From positions 62,001 to 126,000 of the forward strand of contig JBOGIG010000004.1 in assembly GCA_050742455.1 (NCBI GenBank): 64,000 nucleotides of DNA. The letters run 5' to 3'. This stretch comes from JBOGIG01 sp050742455 (GTDB taxonomy: Bacteria; Actinomycetota; Acidimicrobiia; Acidimicrobiales; JBOGIG01). The translations under genes were made by a program, and so were the position numbers. Positions 41,417-49,473 of the stretch are shown piece by piece; positions within the stretch are counted from its first letter, which is position 1; each line of letters starts with the position of its first letter. The notes beneath the pieces were generated by a model. The model searched no databases and was not told where the DNA came from. It worked only from the letters and a program-made list of their open reading frames with translations.

Positions 41417-43303
41417 ATGACCAACACAGTCACCGAGAAGCAGTCCCGAGAGCTGGCCGAGAAGTCCCGCCAGACCGAATGGGACAAGCCGAGCTTCGGC
41501 AAAGAGTTGTTCCTGGGACGATTTCGGCTCGATCTCATCGAACCCCACCCTGTGCCCGATGCAGACGACACCCGTCGCGGCGAGGAGTTCCTGGCCAAGC
41601 TGGCGGCCTTTCTCCAAGAGGAGGTCGATCCGGCCGAGATCGAGCGGGAGGCCAAGATCCCTGAGGGCGTGATCAAGGGTCTTTGCCGGCTCGGGGCCCT
41701 CGGCATGAACATTCCCACCGAGTATGGCGGCCTCGGTCTCAGCCACCTGCACTACGGACGGGCGCTGGCCCTGGCCGGAACCTGGCATTCGTCCATCCCG
41801 ACCCTGCTATCGGCGCACCAGTCCATCGGCGTGCCCGAGCCACTGAAGGCATTCGGGTCGGAGGAGCAAAAGCGCAAGTACCTGCCTCAAGTAGCGACCG
41901 ACAAGATCAGTGCCTTCCTGCTCACCGAACCCGACGTGGGCAGTGACCCGGCTCGGATGCACACCACGGCTACTCCGACCGAAGAAGGCGCTGCCTACCT
42001 GCTCAACGGCGTCAAGCTTTGGACCACCAATGGGGTCATCGCCGACTTGCTGGTCGTCATGGCCGCCGTCCCCAAATCCGAAGGGCATAAGGGCGGCATC
42101 AGCGCTTTCATCGTGGATGCCCACGCCCCGGGAGTGGAAGTCTTGCACCGCAACCAGTTCATGGGGCTGCGGGGAATCGAGAACGGGGTCACCCGGTTCG
42201 ACAACGTGCGGGTGCCAGTCGAGGACCTGATCGGCCAGGAAGGCCGAGGCCTCAAGATCGCCCTGCAAACGCTCAACACCGGTCGGCTGTCCCTACCGGC
42301 CACGTGCGTCGGGTCGGTCAAATGGTGCGTGAAAATGGCCCGGGAGTGGGCGGCGGCCCGTGTGCAATGGGGCCAGCCCGTCGGGAAGCACGAAGCGGTG
42401 GCCAAGAAACTGGCATTCATGGCTGGCACCGCCTTTGCCGTTGAAGCGGTCTCGGACCTGTCTTGTTTGATGGCCGACGAGGACCGCCACGACATCCGCA
42501 TCGAAGCTGCCCTGGCCAAGCTGTTCTGCTCCGAGATGGCTTGGCAGGTGGCCGACGAGTTGGTTCAGATCAGGGGGGGTCGGGGATTCGAGACCGCGGC
42601 GTCGTTACGGGCTCGCGGCGAGAGGGCGGTGGGCGCCGAGCAAGTCCTGCGAGACATGCGCATCAACCGGATCTTCGAAGGTTCCTCCGAGATCATGAAG
42701 TTGCTCATAGCGCGCGAGGCGGTCGACCAGCATCTGTCGGTTGCCGGCGATCTAATCGACCACGACGCCGATGCCAAGACCAAAGCCAAGGCGGCGGCTA
42801 GAGCTTCCAAGTTCTATGCCCGATGGCTGCCGGAGCTGGCCGTTGGCGAAGGCGACAACCCCGGCGCATTTCGCCAATTCGGTTCGCTCGGTAAGGACCT
42901 CCGCTATGTCGAGAGGTCGTCCCGCAAGCTGGCCCGCAACACCTTCTACGCCATGTCCCGGTGGCAAGGGGCCATGGAGCGCAAGCAGGCGTTTCTCGGC
43001 CGGGTGGTGGACATCGGCGCCGAGCTGTGGGCCATCAGTGCCGTGGTGGTCCGTGCCCGGATGTTGGACACGCCGGAAGCGACTGAGCTGGCCGAGCTGT
43101 TCTGCCTGCAGTCCCGCCGCCGGGTGGACCAGGCCTTCCACGACCTGTGGCACAACGACGACAAAGAGGAGTACCAGGCAGCCCTCCAAATTCTCGAAGG
43201 GCGCTATACGTTTCTCGAAGAAGGGATCCTCGATCCCTCGGGCGACGACCCTTTGATCTCGAGTTCCGGCCAGCCGGCCCACGCCGGCGATGAACCGGGT
43301 TAA
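41417..43303 (+). CDS. acyl-CoA dehydrogenase, long (VLCAD-like) type
   Basis: The 628-residue flavoenzyme has an N-terminal helical domain (IPTEYGGLGLSHLHYGRAL), FLLTEPDVGSDPARMHT, KLWTTNG, GIENGVTRFDNVRVP and the catalytic Glu region RIFEGSSEIMKLLIAREAV. About 180 residues follow the core, as in very-long-chain acyl-CoA dehydrogenases. It performs the first oxidation of fatty acyl-CoA with FAD. ATG 41417 gives MTNTVTEKQSRELAEKSR, which resembles related proteins. Its end is one base from the stop of the convergent gatB. Confidence 0.92.
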   Translation: MTNTVTEKQSRELAEKSRQTEWDKPSFGKELFLGRFRLDLIEPHPVPDADDTRRGEEFLAKLAAFLQEEVDPAEIEREAKIPEGVIKGLCRLGALGMNIPTEYGGLGLSHLHYGRALALAGTWHSSIPTLLSAHQSIGVPEPLKAFGSEEQKRKYLPQVATDKISAFLLTEPDVGSDPARMHTTATPTEEGAAYLLNGVKLWTTNGVIADLLVVMAAVPKSEGHKGGISAFIVDAHAPGVEVLHRNQFMGLRGIENGVTRFDNVRVPVEDLIGQEGRGLKIALQTLNTGRLSLPATCVGSVKWCVKMAREWAAARVQWGQPVGKHEAVAKKLAFMAGTAFAVEAVSDLSCLMADEDRHDIRIEAALAKLFCSEMAWQVADELVQIRGGRGFETAASLRARGERAVGAEQVLRDMRINRIFEGSSEIMKLLIAREAVDQHLSVAGDLIDHDADAKTKAKAAARASKFYARWLPELAVGEGDNPGAFRQFGSLGKDLRYVERSSRKLARNTFYAMSRWQGAMERKQAFLGRVVDIGAELWAISAVVVRARMLDTPEATELAELFCLQSRRRVDQAFHDLWHNDDKEEYQAALQILEGRYTFLEEGILDPSGDDPLISSSGQPAHAGDEPG

Positions 43304-43304
43304 C

Positions 43305-44816
43305 TCAGGCCACTGCTCCCCCGGCCTCGCGCCTCAGGGCTTCGTTGACCAGTTTCCCATTGGCCCGCCCGCTGGTGGCCTTCATTACCTGTCCCACCAG
43401 GAAACCGGTCACCTGCGCCTCACCGGTCCTGAAACGTTCCCACTCGGACGGGTGGGCGGCGATCACCGCGGCCACCGCATCATCGAGTGAGGCGTCGCTG
43501 AGCGCCTCGAAGCCCCTGGCCCGAGCGATGTCAGCCGGGTCCCCCCCCGATTCCAACATGACCGAGAGCACATCCTTGGCCTGGGTCGGGCTCAGGGCGC
43601 CGCTGACCTCCATGTTCACCAGGGCGGCAAATTGCTTGGGCTCCAACCGGCTCGCTCCATCGGCGTTGGCCGCAGCCTCGTTGGCCGCCCGGTTGAGGGT
43701 CACCCGGGCGTCGGCCCCAGCTGCTGTGGCGTCCAGAACCAGTTGATCCAGGCCCAGATCCACGACGGTCGCCACCTGGGAACGGGTCTTGTGGTCCAGC
43801 CCGGCAGTGTCGCCATCACCTCGGAGTGTTGCTGTCACCAGGGCCCGGCGCTCGGCCGGCATCGGTCCCAGGTCGACCAGGGACCGCTGTTGGAAGGCCT
43901 CATCGGGGACCAGAGGGACCAGGTCCGGCTCGGGAAAGTACCGGTAGTCGTAGGCCTCCTCCTTGGACCGCATGGCCGAGGTGACACCGGCCGCCTCGTC
44001 CCAGTGCCGGGTCTGTTGGGCAATCGCCTCACCGCCCTGGAGCAGTTCCGCCTGGCGGGCGGCCTCGTACTCGATGGCCCGGCCCAGACTGCGTAGCGAA
44101 TTCATGTTCTTGATCTCGCAGCGGGTCCCGAACTCGGTCTCGCCTGCCCTGCGCATGGACACGTTCGCATCGACGCGGAGCGACCCCTCTTCCATCTTGC
44201 CGTCCGAGGCACCGGTGGCGACCAGGATCGAGCGCAACTCGCTTACGTAGGCCCGGGCGTCGGCGGCCGAGCGCAAATCAGGGGCACTGACGATCTCGAC
44301 CAGGGGAACTCCGGCTCGGTTGTAGTCCACCAGGGAGTGGGTCGCGCCGCTTATGCGTCCATCTCCCCCCATGTGAGAAGTCTTTCCCGTGTCCTCTTCC
44401 ATGTGAGCCCGCTCAATGCGGATTCGGCGCCCATCGAGGAGTTCCAGCCATCCGTTTACATTGATGGGCTCGTCGTACTGGCTGATCTGGTAGTCCTTGG
44501 GCATGTCGGGATAGAAGTAGTTCTTGCGATGGAACACAGAAGGACGCACCTCGCAGTGCAGGGCGTGGCCGATCCTCACCGCCAGCTCCACCGCCCGGGC
44601 ATTGAGAACAGGCAGGGAGCCGGGCAGGCCCAGGCATACCGGGCACACATTGGTGTTGGGTGGCGAGCCGAATTGATTGGCACAGGAGCAGAAAAGTTTG
44701 GTGGCGGTAGCGAGCTCGCAGTGCACCTCCAGACCGATCACCATCTCCCAACCCTCCCCGGAGTTGGGTGCCTCGCTGGAGTTGGGATCCTCCCTGGAAC
44801 TGATGTCCCCGCTCAT
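43305..44816 (-). CDS. gatB: aspartyl/glutamyl-tRNA amidotransferase subunit B
   Basis: The 503-residue GatB shows MVIGLEVHCELAT, NVCPVCLGLPGSLPVLN, FHRKNYFYPDMPKDYQISQYD, HMEEDTGK and DYNRAGVPLVEIVS, and ends with the YqeY-like tail. With GatA and GatC it converts misacylated Glu-tRNA(Gln) or Asp-tRNA(Asn) to the amidated forms. The first 20 residues are Ser/Asn/Glu-rich and encoded by degenerate 18-bp repeats (44760-44808). Start overlaps the gatA stop by four bases. Confidence 0.95.
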   Translation of the reverse strand: MSGDISSREDPNSSEAPNSGEGWEMVIGLEVHCELATATKLFCSCANQFGSPPNTNVCPVCLGLPGSLPVLNARAVELAVRIGHALHCEVRPSVFHRKNYFYPDMPKDYQISQYDEPINVNGWLELLDGRRIRIERAHMEEDTGKTSHMGGDGRISGATHSLVDYNRAGVPLVEIVSAPDLRSAADARAYVSELRSILVATGASDGKMEEGSLRVDANVSMRRAGETEFGTRCEIKNMNSLRSLGRAIEYEAARQAELLQGGEAIAQQTRHWDEAAGVTSAMRSKEEAYDYRYFPEPDLVPLVPDEAFQQRSLVDLGPMPAERRALVTATLRGDGDTAGLDHKTRSQVATVVDLGLDQLVLDATAAGADARVTLNRAANEAAANADGASRLEPKQFAALVNMEVSGALSPTQAKDVLSVMLESGGDPADIARARGFEALSDASLDDAVAAVIAAHPSEWERFRTGEAQVTGFLVGQVMKATSGRANGKLVNEALRREAGGAVA

Positions 44817-46264
44817 ATGGCCTCGGAGGGTGAGACAGGGGACGGGGCGAGAGTCTCCAGGGCCGCTCCGACTTGGAACATGATTTCCTCGCCCAATGCC
44901 GGGGCCATGACCTGGACCCCCACCGGCATCCCGTCATCCCCCGTGCCGAAGGGGATGCTCATGGCCGGATGGCCGGCCAGGTTCGATGGGATGGTGCACA
45001 CGTCCGACAGGTACATGGCCATGGGGTCGGACACCTTGGCCCCGAAGGCAAAGGCCGTGGTGGGGGCGGTGGGCGAGATCAACACGTCAAAACGGCGGTA
45101 GAGCTCATCGAAGGCCCGGATGATAAGGGTTCGCACTCGCTGGGCCTGCCCGTAGTAGGCGTCGTAGTACCCGGCCGAGAGGGCGTATGTGCCGAGCATT
45201 ATGCGTCGCTTTACCTCAGGCCCGAATCCGGCACTGCGGGTGGCCACGTTCATCTGGGCCACGTCGGCGCCGTCCACCCGCAGCCCGTAGCGCACGCCGT
45301 CGTAGCGGGACAGATTGGAAGACGCTTCGGCAGGGGCGATCAAGTAGTAGGCCGACAAGCCCCAAATAGCCGCCGGCATCGATACTTCCTCCACCTTGGC
45401 TCCGGCCCCGGCCAATAGCTCGCAGGCCTGGCGGGCGCGGCGGGCCACGTCGTCGTCCACCGTCGCCACCAACTCGCTGACCAACCCCACCCTGACGCCG
45501 TCCACTCCCCGGCCCAACACCTCGACCAGGTCGGGAAAGGGCCGGTCCAGGCAGGTCGAGTCGGCCGGGTCGGGACCGGCGATGGAACCGAGCACCGCTG
45601 CGGCGTCGGCCACATCCGTGGCGATCGGACCGATCTGGTCCAAGGACGAGGCGAAGGCCACCAGGCCATAGCGGGATACCGCCCCGTATGTCGGCTTGAC
45701 CCCGACGACCCCGCAAAAGGCGGCCGGCTGGCGAATGGACCCGCCGGTATCCGATCCCAGTGCGACGGGAGTAAGCCCCGCTGCCACGGCTGCGGCGCTG
45801 CCGCCACTGGATCCTCCCGGCACCCGCTCATGGTCATGGGGGTTGCGGGTGGGGCCGAAGGCAGAGTTCTCAGTGGACGACCCCATGGCGAATTCGTCAA
45901 GGTTGGTCTTTCCCACCATCACCGCACCTGCCTCCGCCAACCGGGCAACAGCGGTGGCGTCATAGGGGGGCCTCCAGCCCTCCAGGATCCTTGACGAGCA
46001 GGTGGTAGGGATCCCCCTGGTACACATGTTGTCCTTGATCGCCACCGGCACCCCGGCCAGGATGCCGGGGTCCTCACCCGCCGCCACCCGGCGATCCACG
46101 GCGTCGGCGGCTTCCAGGGCCGCCTCGGGGGTCAACAGGTTAAAGGCGTGGATCCCCGATTGGCTCTCGCCGTCGCCGGCCAGGGCGGCCAGCGCCTCCT
46201 CAGTCACCGATCGGGCCGACCGATGGCCGGATCGGACCGATCGGGCAATGTCGAGCGCGGTCAT
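44813..46264 (-). CDS. gatA: aspartyl/glutamyl-tRNA amidotransferase subunit A
   Basis: The 483-residue amidase-signature protein has the triad segments VPVAIKDNM (Lys), VPGGSSGGSAAAVAAG (cis-Ser) and ALGSDTGGSIRQPAAFCGVVGVKPTYG (nucleophile Ser). It releases ammonia from glutamine for transfer to the tRNA-bound amino acid. ATG 46264 fits the usual N-terminus; an ATG two codons earlier is possible. It lies between gatC (31 bases) and gatB. Confidence 0.95.
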   Translation of the reverse strand: MTALDIARSVRSGHRSARSVTEEALAALAGDGESQSGIHAFNLLTPEAALEAADAVDRRVAAGEDPGILAGVPVAIKDNMCTRGIPTTCSSRILEGWRPPYDATAVARLAEAGAVMVGKTNLDEFAMGSSTENSAFGPTRNPHDHERVPGGSSGGSAAAVAAGLTPVALGSDTGGSIRQPAAFCGVVGVKPTYGAVSRYGLVAFASSLDQIGPIATDVADAAAVLGSIAGPDPADSTCLDRPFPDLVEVLGRGVDGVRVGLVSELVATVDDDVARRARQACELLAGAGAKVEEVSMPAAIWGLSAYYLIAPAEASSNLSRYDGVRYGLRVDGADVAQMNVATRSAGFGPEVKRRIMLGTYALSAGYYDAYYGQAQRVRTLIIRAFDELYRRFDVLISPTAPTTAFAFGAKVSDPMAMYLSDVCTIPSNLAGHPAMSIPFGTGDDGMPVGVQVMAPALGEEIMFQVGAALETLAPSPVSPSEAI

Positions 46265-46295
46265 GCCCATAACGAAGTCGGTAGGACTCGTTGTC

Positions 46296-46598
46296 TCACT
46301 GAGGCCCGGCCCCGATGCGCGGTACGGAAAAGCGGTCGCTCTCCACACAAGGGGCCTGGCCCAACACTTCCGAGCGGTCCAAACCGGGGCGGGGGCGGTC
46401 GGCCCGCAGGACATTGTGCACCGGTAGAGGGTGGGCGGTGGGGGTAACGCCGGCGGTGTCGAGACCGGCAACGTCGGCGGCATGATCGAGCACGGCGCCA
46501 AGTTGCGCGGCGTAGATCTCGAGTTCCTCGGGGGGAATGTCCAGGCGAGCCAGCTTGGCCACGTGAGCCACGTCGGCTGCGGTGATCCGAGGCGCCAT
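46296..46598 (-). CDS. gatC: aspartyl/glutamyl-tRNA amidotransferase subunit C
   Basis: The 100-residue GatC has ITAADVAHVAKLARLDIPPEELE and LGAVLDHAADVAGLDTAGVTPTAHP, then NVLRADRPRPGLDRSEVL. It clamps GatA to GatB and is the first gene of gatCAB. Confidence 0.93.
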   Translation of the reverse strand: MAPRITAADVAHVAKLARLDIPPEELEIYAAQLGAVLDHAADVAGLDTAGVTPTAHPLPVHNVLRADRPRPGLDRSEVLGQAPCVESDRFSVPRIGAGPQ

Positions 46599-46659
46599 CA
46601 GGGTTTACCTAGGGGACAGGCGGCCGGCGCCGTCAGGGAAGTCACCTCCAGATCGTATG

Positions 46660-47397
46660 TCAGGCCGGCACTGGCTCAAACCGGACCAGCATCTTGTCGA
46701 TCCTGTCCTGTTCCAGCACTGTGACGTTGGGGTCCAACCTGCGCACAGCCGCCACCAAGGCCATCACTGCCCGAGCCTCGTCTGAGGCCACCGCCCCCAG
46801 GAAACGGCGCAGGAACAGACCTCGTCCGGCTCCGGCTACAGCCCGATTCAACCAATTGCCGGGAAGCTGTGAGGTGGCCATGATGAGCCAGGTCTGTGCC
46901 ACATCGGCTCCGGGAGGACCCGCGCCGGCGTTGGTCCAGTCGATGACCATCGGCCCGGCCTGGGTCATCATGACATTGCCCGGATGCAGGTCGAGATGCA
47001 ACAGGGCATCACCGGGACCGAAGGGCCGAGGCATGCCGGGTGGGGCCGGAATGTGACTCAGCTGCTCGTGGAGACGAGCCAGGATTCGAGGCAGGGCGCC
47101 GATCTCCCACGGCCTGGACCCGACCCGATCGAGCATCGTCGGGCCGTGAACGAATTCCATGACCATATCGGTGCCCTCCTGGGCCACGACCTGGGGAACG
47201 GGAAAGCCATGGCTACGGGCGTAGATCATGACCTCGGCCTCCCGCTTGACCAGTTCCTGGACCCGGGGATCTTGGGGCTCGTTGGTGCGGAATCGACGCA
47301 GAACGTGGTCAGCCCCGTACTGGTAGACGTCAGCGCTGCGCCCCGATCCGACCAATGGTCCGACCCGCCCAGGGTCAGGGACTTCGAAGTCAGTCAT
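46660..47397 (-). CDS. aminoglycoside phosphotransferase-family kinase
   Basis: The 245-residue protein is an APH/choline-kinase-like enzyme. GSGRSADVYQYGADHVLRRF is the nucleotide loop with a probable lysine-equivalent Arg, HLDLHPGNVMM is the catalytic Brenner motif, and VIDWTNAG is the metal-binding Asp. It phosphorylates an unknown small molecule. It is the last gene of a run that includes a ferredoxin, a hydrolase and an uncharacterised protein, each separated by eight bases or fewer. Nothing suggests antibiotic resistance. Confidence 0.82.
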   Translation of the reverse strand: MTDFEVPDPGRVGPLVGSGRSADVYQYGADHVLRRFRTNEPQDPRVQELVKREAEVMIYARSHGFPVPQVVAQEGTDMVMEFVHGPTMLDRVGSRPWEIGALPRILARLHEQLSHIPAPPGMPRPFGPGDALLHLDLHPGNVMMTQAGPMVIDWTNAGAGPPGADVAQTWLIMATSQLPGNWLNRAVAGAGRGLFLRRFLGAVASDEARAVMALVAAVRRLDPNVTVLEQDRIDKMLVRFEPVPA

Positions 47398-47405
47398 CGG
47401 CGCCG

Positions 47406-47852
47406 CTACCAGGCGTAGCCGGCCCGACGGACCAACTCACGGGAGTACTTGACCCGGGCTGCGGTGTATATAAGGACGTCGGAATCGTCCCCACCGATGT
47501 CCCCGTACTGCGAAGCGGAAACAGCCAGATCCTCCCACCCCGCTCCTGGGCCCGAAGGCTGCGGAAGGCCCAGGTTCACCCAAGCGCGCTGCGACCGTTC
47601 CTGACGGCGGGCCAGGCGACTGCGCCCGAGCACCACGGACGGCATCGAACCCACCAGCGCCGTGAAAGACGCCCTGGTGCTCACCCCAATGCTGGGTTGG
47701 ACCAGGCGAAATAGGGACTCAGGGGTCGGATGCGAGCTGACCACGGCGCGGCGCACCGGCGGAGGGGCGGGGCGCCCGCGGGCGCCCGGAACGGTCAGAG
47801 GTCTGGCTCGGCGGCGTCTAGCCGCCCCTTCACCCCCCTGGGTAGATGCCAC
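47406..47852 (-). CDS. uncharacterised protein, about 148 aa
   Basis: I do not recognise this family. The protein is soluble. A core LVQPSIGVSTRASFTALVGSMPSVVLGRSRLARRQERSQRAWVNLGLPQPSGPG is followed by GWEDLAVSASQYGDIGGDDSDVLIYTAARVKYSRELVRRAGYAW. The latter looks structured, with a YTAARVKYSRELVRRAG helix. The start is uncertain: GTG 47852 adds an Arg/Pro-rich stretch, while GTG 47744 would give a 112-residue protein that begins near the ordered part. It lies three bases after a hydrolase gene and eight before a kinase gene, so it is in an operon. Confidence 0.6.
   Translation of the reverse strand: MASTQGGEGAARRRRARPLTVPGARGRPAPPPVRRAVVSSHPTPESLFRLVQPSIGVSTRASFTALVGSMPSVVLGRSRLARRQERSQRAWVNLGLPQPSGPGAGWEDLAVSASQYGDIGGDDSDVLIYTAARVKYSRELVRRAGYAW
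47770..47787. repeat. 18-bp perfect palindrome
   Basis: GGGCGCCCGCGGGCGCCC is identical to its reverse complement. It sits in the doubtful 5' part of the uncharacterised gene ending at 47406. If that gene starts at 47744, the palindrome is in the upstream region and would form a strong hairpin in RNA. Confidence 0.6.
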
Positions 47853-47855
47853 CCG

Positions 47856-48632
47856 TCATTCATTCACCAGGGCGGCGCTCCGTTCCTGCCCGGACAGGTA
47901 CCGGTTCACAAAGTCCAGGGCGCCGTCCTCGATGACCTGGCGATCAAAATCCAGGGTGGCCACGTGGAAGCTGCGATCCAGCCAGACGCGCTCGACCGAT
48001 GTTCCGGCCGATTGCACCAGGAGGTCCCCCGATTCGCTGGGTACAACGTGGTCCTGGCGGCTGGAAAACAACAGGATCGGACAGGCGATCGACCCCAGGT
48101 CAGCACTGAACGACTCAACTCCCTCGAACAGCGACAGCAAGGCCCTGAGAGGAGTCTCGGGATAGGCCGACTCGACCACCCCCGGGAAGGCAATGTCGGA
48201 GCCGATTCCGGGGAAGACCTGGGTGCCCGAGGCCAGCGTCTCTCGCACCACCCTGCGGAACTCCTCATGCGGAACCTGTACCAGGGGGTTCACCAGGACC
48301 AGGCAGGCAATCTCGGGATGCCTGATGGCCAGCGCACAGGCCAGTGACCCCCCCATGGACAGACCGGCCACCGCCACCCGAGCACAGCGCGAGGCCAGAT
48401 GGGCAAGGGCCTGCTCCGCCGCCCCGAGCCAGTCGCCCCAGCCCAGATCGATCATGTCTGCTACTTCGGTGCCGTGCCCGGGCAGCAGCGGCAACTCCAC
48501 GCCGTAACCGGCGCCGGCCAAGGCTTTGGCCAATCCCCTCATTGATCCGGGATTGCCGGTGAAACCGTGCAGGACCAGCACTCCGAGCGGGCCGGCATCC
48601 GCCGAGTATGGTTCGGCTCCCTTGATTATCAT
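47856..48632 (-). CDS. alpha/beta hydrolase, carboxylesterase/thermostable lipase-like
   Basis: The 258-residue protein resembles Est30-type carboxylesterases and monoacylglycerol lipases. VLVLHGFTGNPGSMRGLA gives the oxyanion region, PLLPGHGTEVADM is typical of the family, Ser92 lies in AGLSMGGSLA, Asp in SSRQDHVVP and His in RSFHVATLDFD. The start overlaps the ferredoxin stop as ATGA, which chooses ATG 48632. It should hydrolyse short or medium acyl esters. The operon with a ferredoxin and a kinase is unusual. Confidence 0.87.
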   Translation of the reverse strand: MIIKGAEPYSADAGPLGVLVLHGFTGNPGSMRGLAKALAGAGYGVELPLLPGHGTEVADMIDLGWGDWLGAAEQALAHLASRCARVAVAGLSMGGSLACALAIRHPEIACLVLVNPLVQVPHEEFRRVVRETLASGTQVFPGIGSDIAFPGVVESAYPETPLRALLSLFEGVESFSADLGSIACPILLFSSRQDHVVPSESGDLLVQSAGTSVERVWLDRSFHVATLDFDRQVIEDGALDFVNRYLSGQERSAALVNE

Positions 48633-48940
48633 TTGTAGGGGTCCTCCGGACCGAGTGGCTCGGACCACCAATCCTCGGAAGCCGGCGTCCAACTCGGGTC
48701 CTCGTAGATGCAGTCGACCGGACAAGGATCGAGACACTTGGCGCATCCCGAGCACAGTTCGGGAACGATGATCACGTCAATCCCGTGGTTGAAGATGGCC
48801 CCGAACTGGGGCGGACAATGGCGGAGGCACGTGTCGCAGTTGATGCACTCGGACATCTCTATACGGAACGGAGCGTTCTTCCACTTGGGATTGCGCTCGT
48901 GGGTCTCGATGCGCTCGAGACGAGCCGATCCGACAGGCAT
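48629..48940 (-). CDS. 2x[4Fe-4S] ferredoxin-type protein
   Basis: The 103-residue protein has two clusters of cysteines, CINCDTCLRHCPP and CSGCAKCLDPCPVDC, fitting two [4Fe-4S] clusters. A charged N-terminal segment (RLERIETHERNPKWK) and an acidic, Trp-rich C-terminus (PASEDWWSEPLGPEDP) flank them. It probably carries electrons. ATG 48940 starts close to the family-like sequence; the frame is open further upstream. Confidence 0.87.
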   Translation of the reverse strand: MPVGSARLERIETHERNPKWKNAPFRIEMSECINCDTCLRHCPPQFGAIFNHGIDVIIVPELCSGCAKCLDPCPVDCIYEDPSWTPASEDWWSEPLGPEDPYK

Positions 48941-49065
48941 TGGGCCATGATATCCAATGCCTCGCCCCGGAATGGTCCGGGGGCGCTGGGCTATGTACTG
49001 TCTGGTGGACAAATGCCCAGGACCTCTCGAATGGGCCCAAATTCAATGACCACAAGGGAGCTGAG

Positions 49066-49473
49066 ATGGCCAAGTACCCGTTTCTAAGTGACGAATGGAT
49101 TGCCGAGGCGCGCAAGCTACGCGAGGAGTTCCGGGGCAATGCCACGCCCCCGGCCCACATGGTCAAGATGAACCAGGTGATCACCGAGGTTCCCTTCGGC
49201 TCGGGAACCATCGACGCCCACATGGACACCACCTCGGGGGAGATGGAGCTGGAATTGGGACACATGGAAGGGGCGGACCTCAAGGTCACTCTCGACTACG
49301 GCACGGCCAAGGCCATATTCATCGAGGGCAACGCCCAGGCCGGAATGCAGGCCTTCATGGCGGGAAGGATCAAGGTGGAGGGCGACATGGCCAAGCTCAT
49401 GGCCATGCAGGCGAGCGGAGCGGACCCCGCCGCGGCGGAGATGTCGGCGCGTATCCAAGAGATCACCGAGTAG
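49066..49473 (+). CDS. SCP2 sterol-binding domain protein
   Basis: The 135-residue protein is a single SCP2-like domain: FLSDEWIAEARKLREEF helix, MDTTSGEMELELGHMEGADLKVTLDYGTAKAIFIEG strands, and AGMQAFMAGRIKVEGDMAKLMAMQ, the classic SCP2 ending. Such proteins bind lipids or acyl-CoA. GGGAG precedes the ATG. It overlaps the convergent MFS gene by 11 bases. Fits the lipid-handling genes in the window (mce, acyl-CoA dehydrogenase, SDR). Confidence 0.88.
   Translation: MAKYPFLSDEWIAEARKLREEFRGNATPPAHMVKMNQVITEVPFGSGTIDAHMDTTSGEMELELGHMEGADLKVTLDYGTAKAIFIEGNAQAGMQAFMAGRIKVEGDMAKLMAMQASGADPAAAEMSARIQEITE

Noticed and set aside
46660..47397. Aminoglycoside resistance gene
   Set aside because: Only the broad kinase family is supported; genomic context gives no sign of resistance or mobility.
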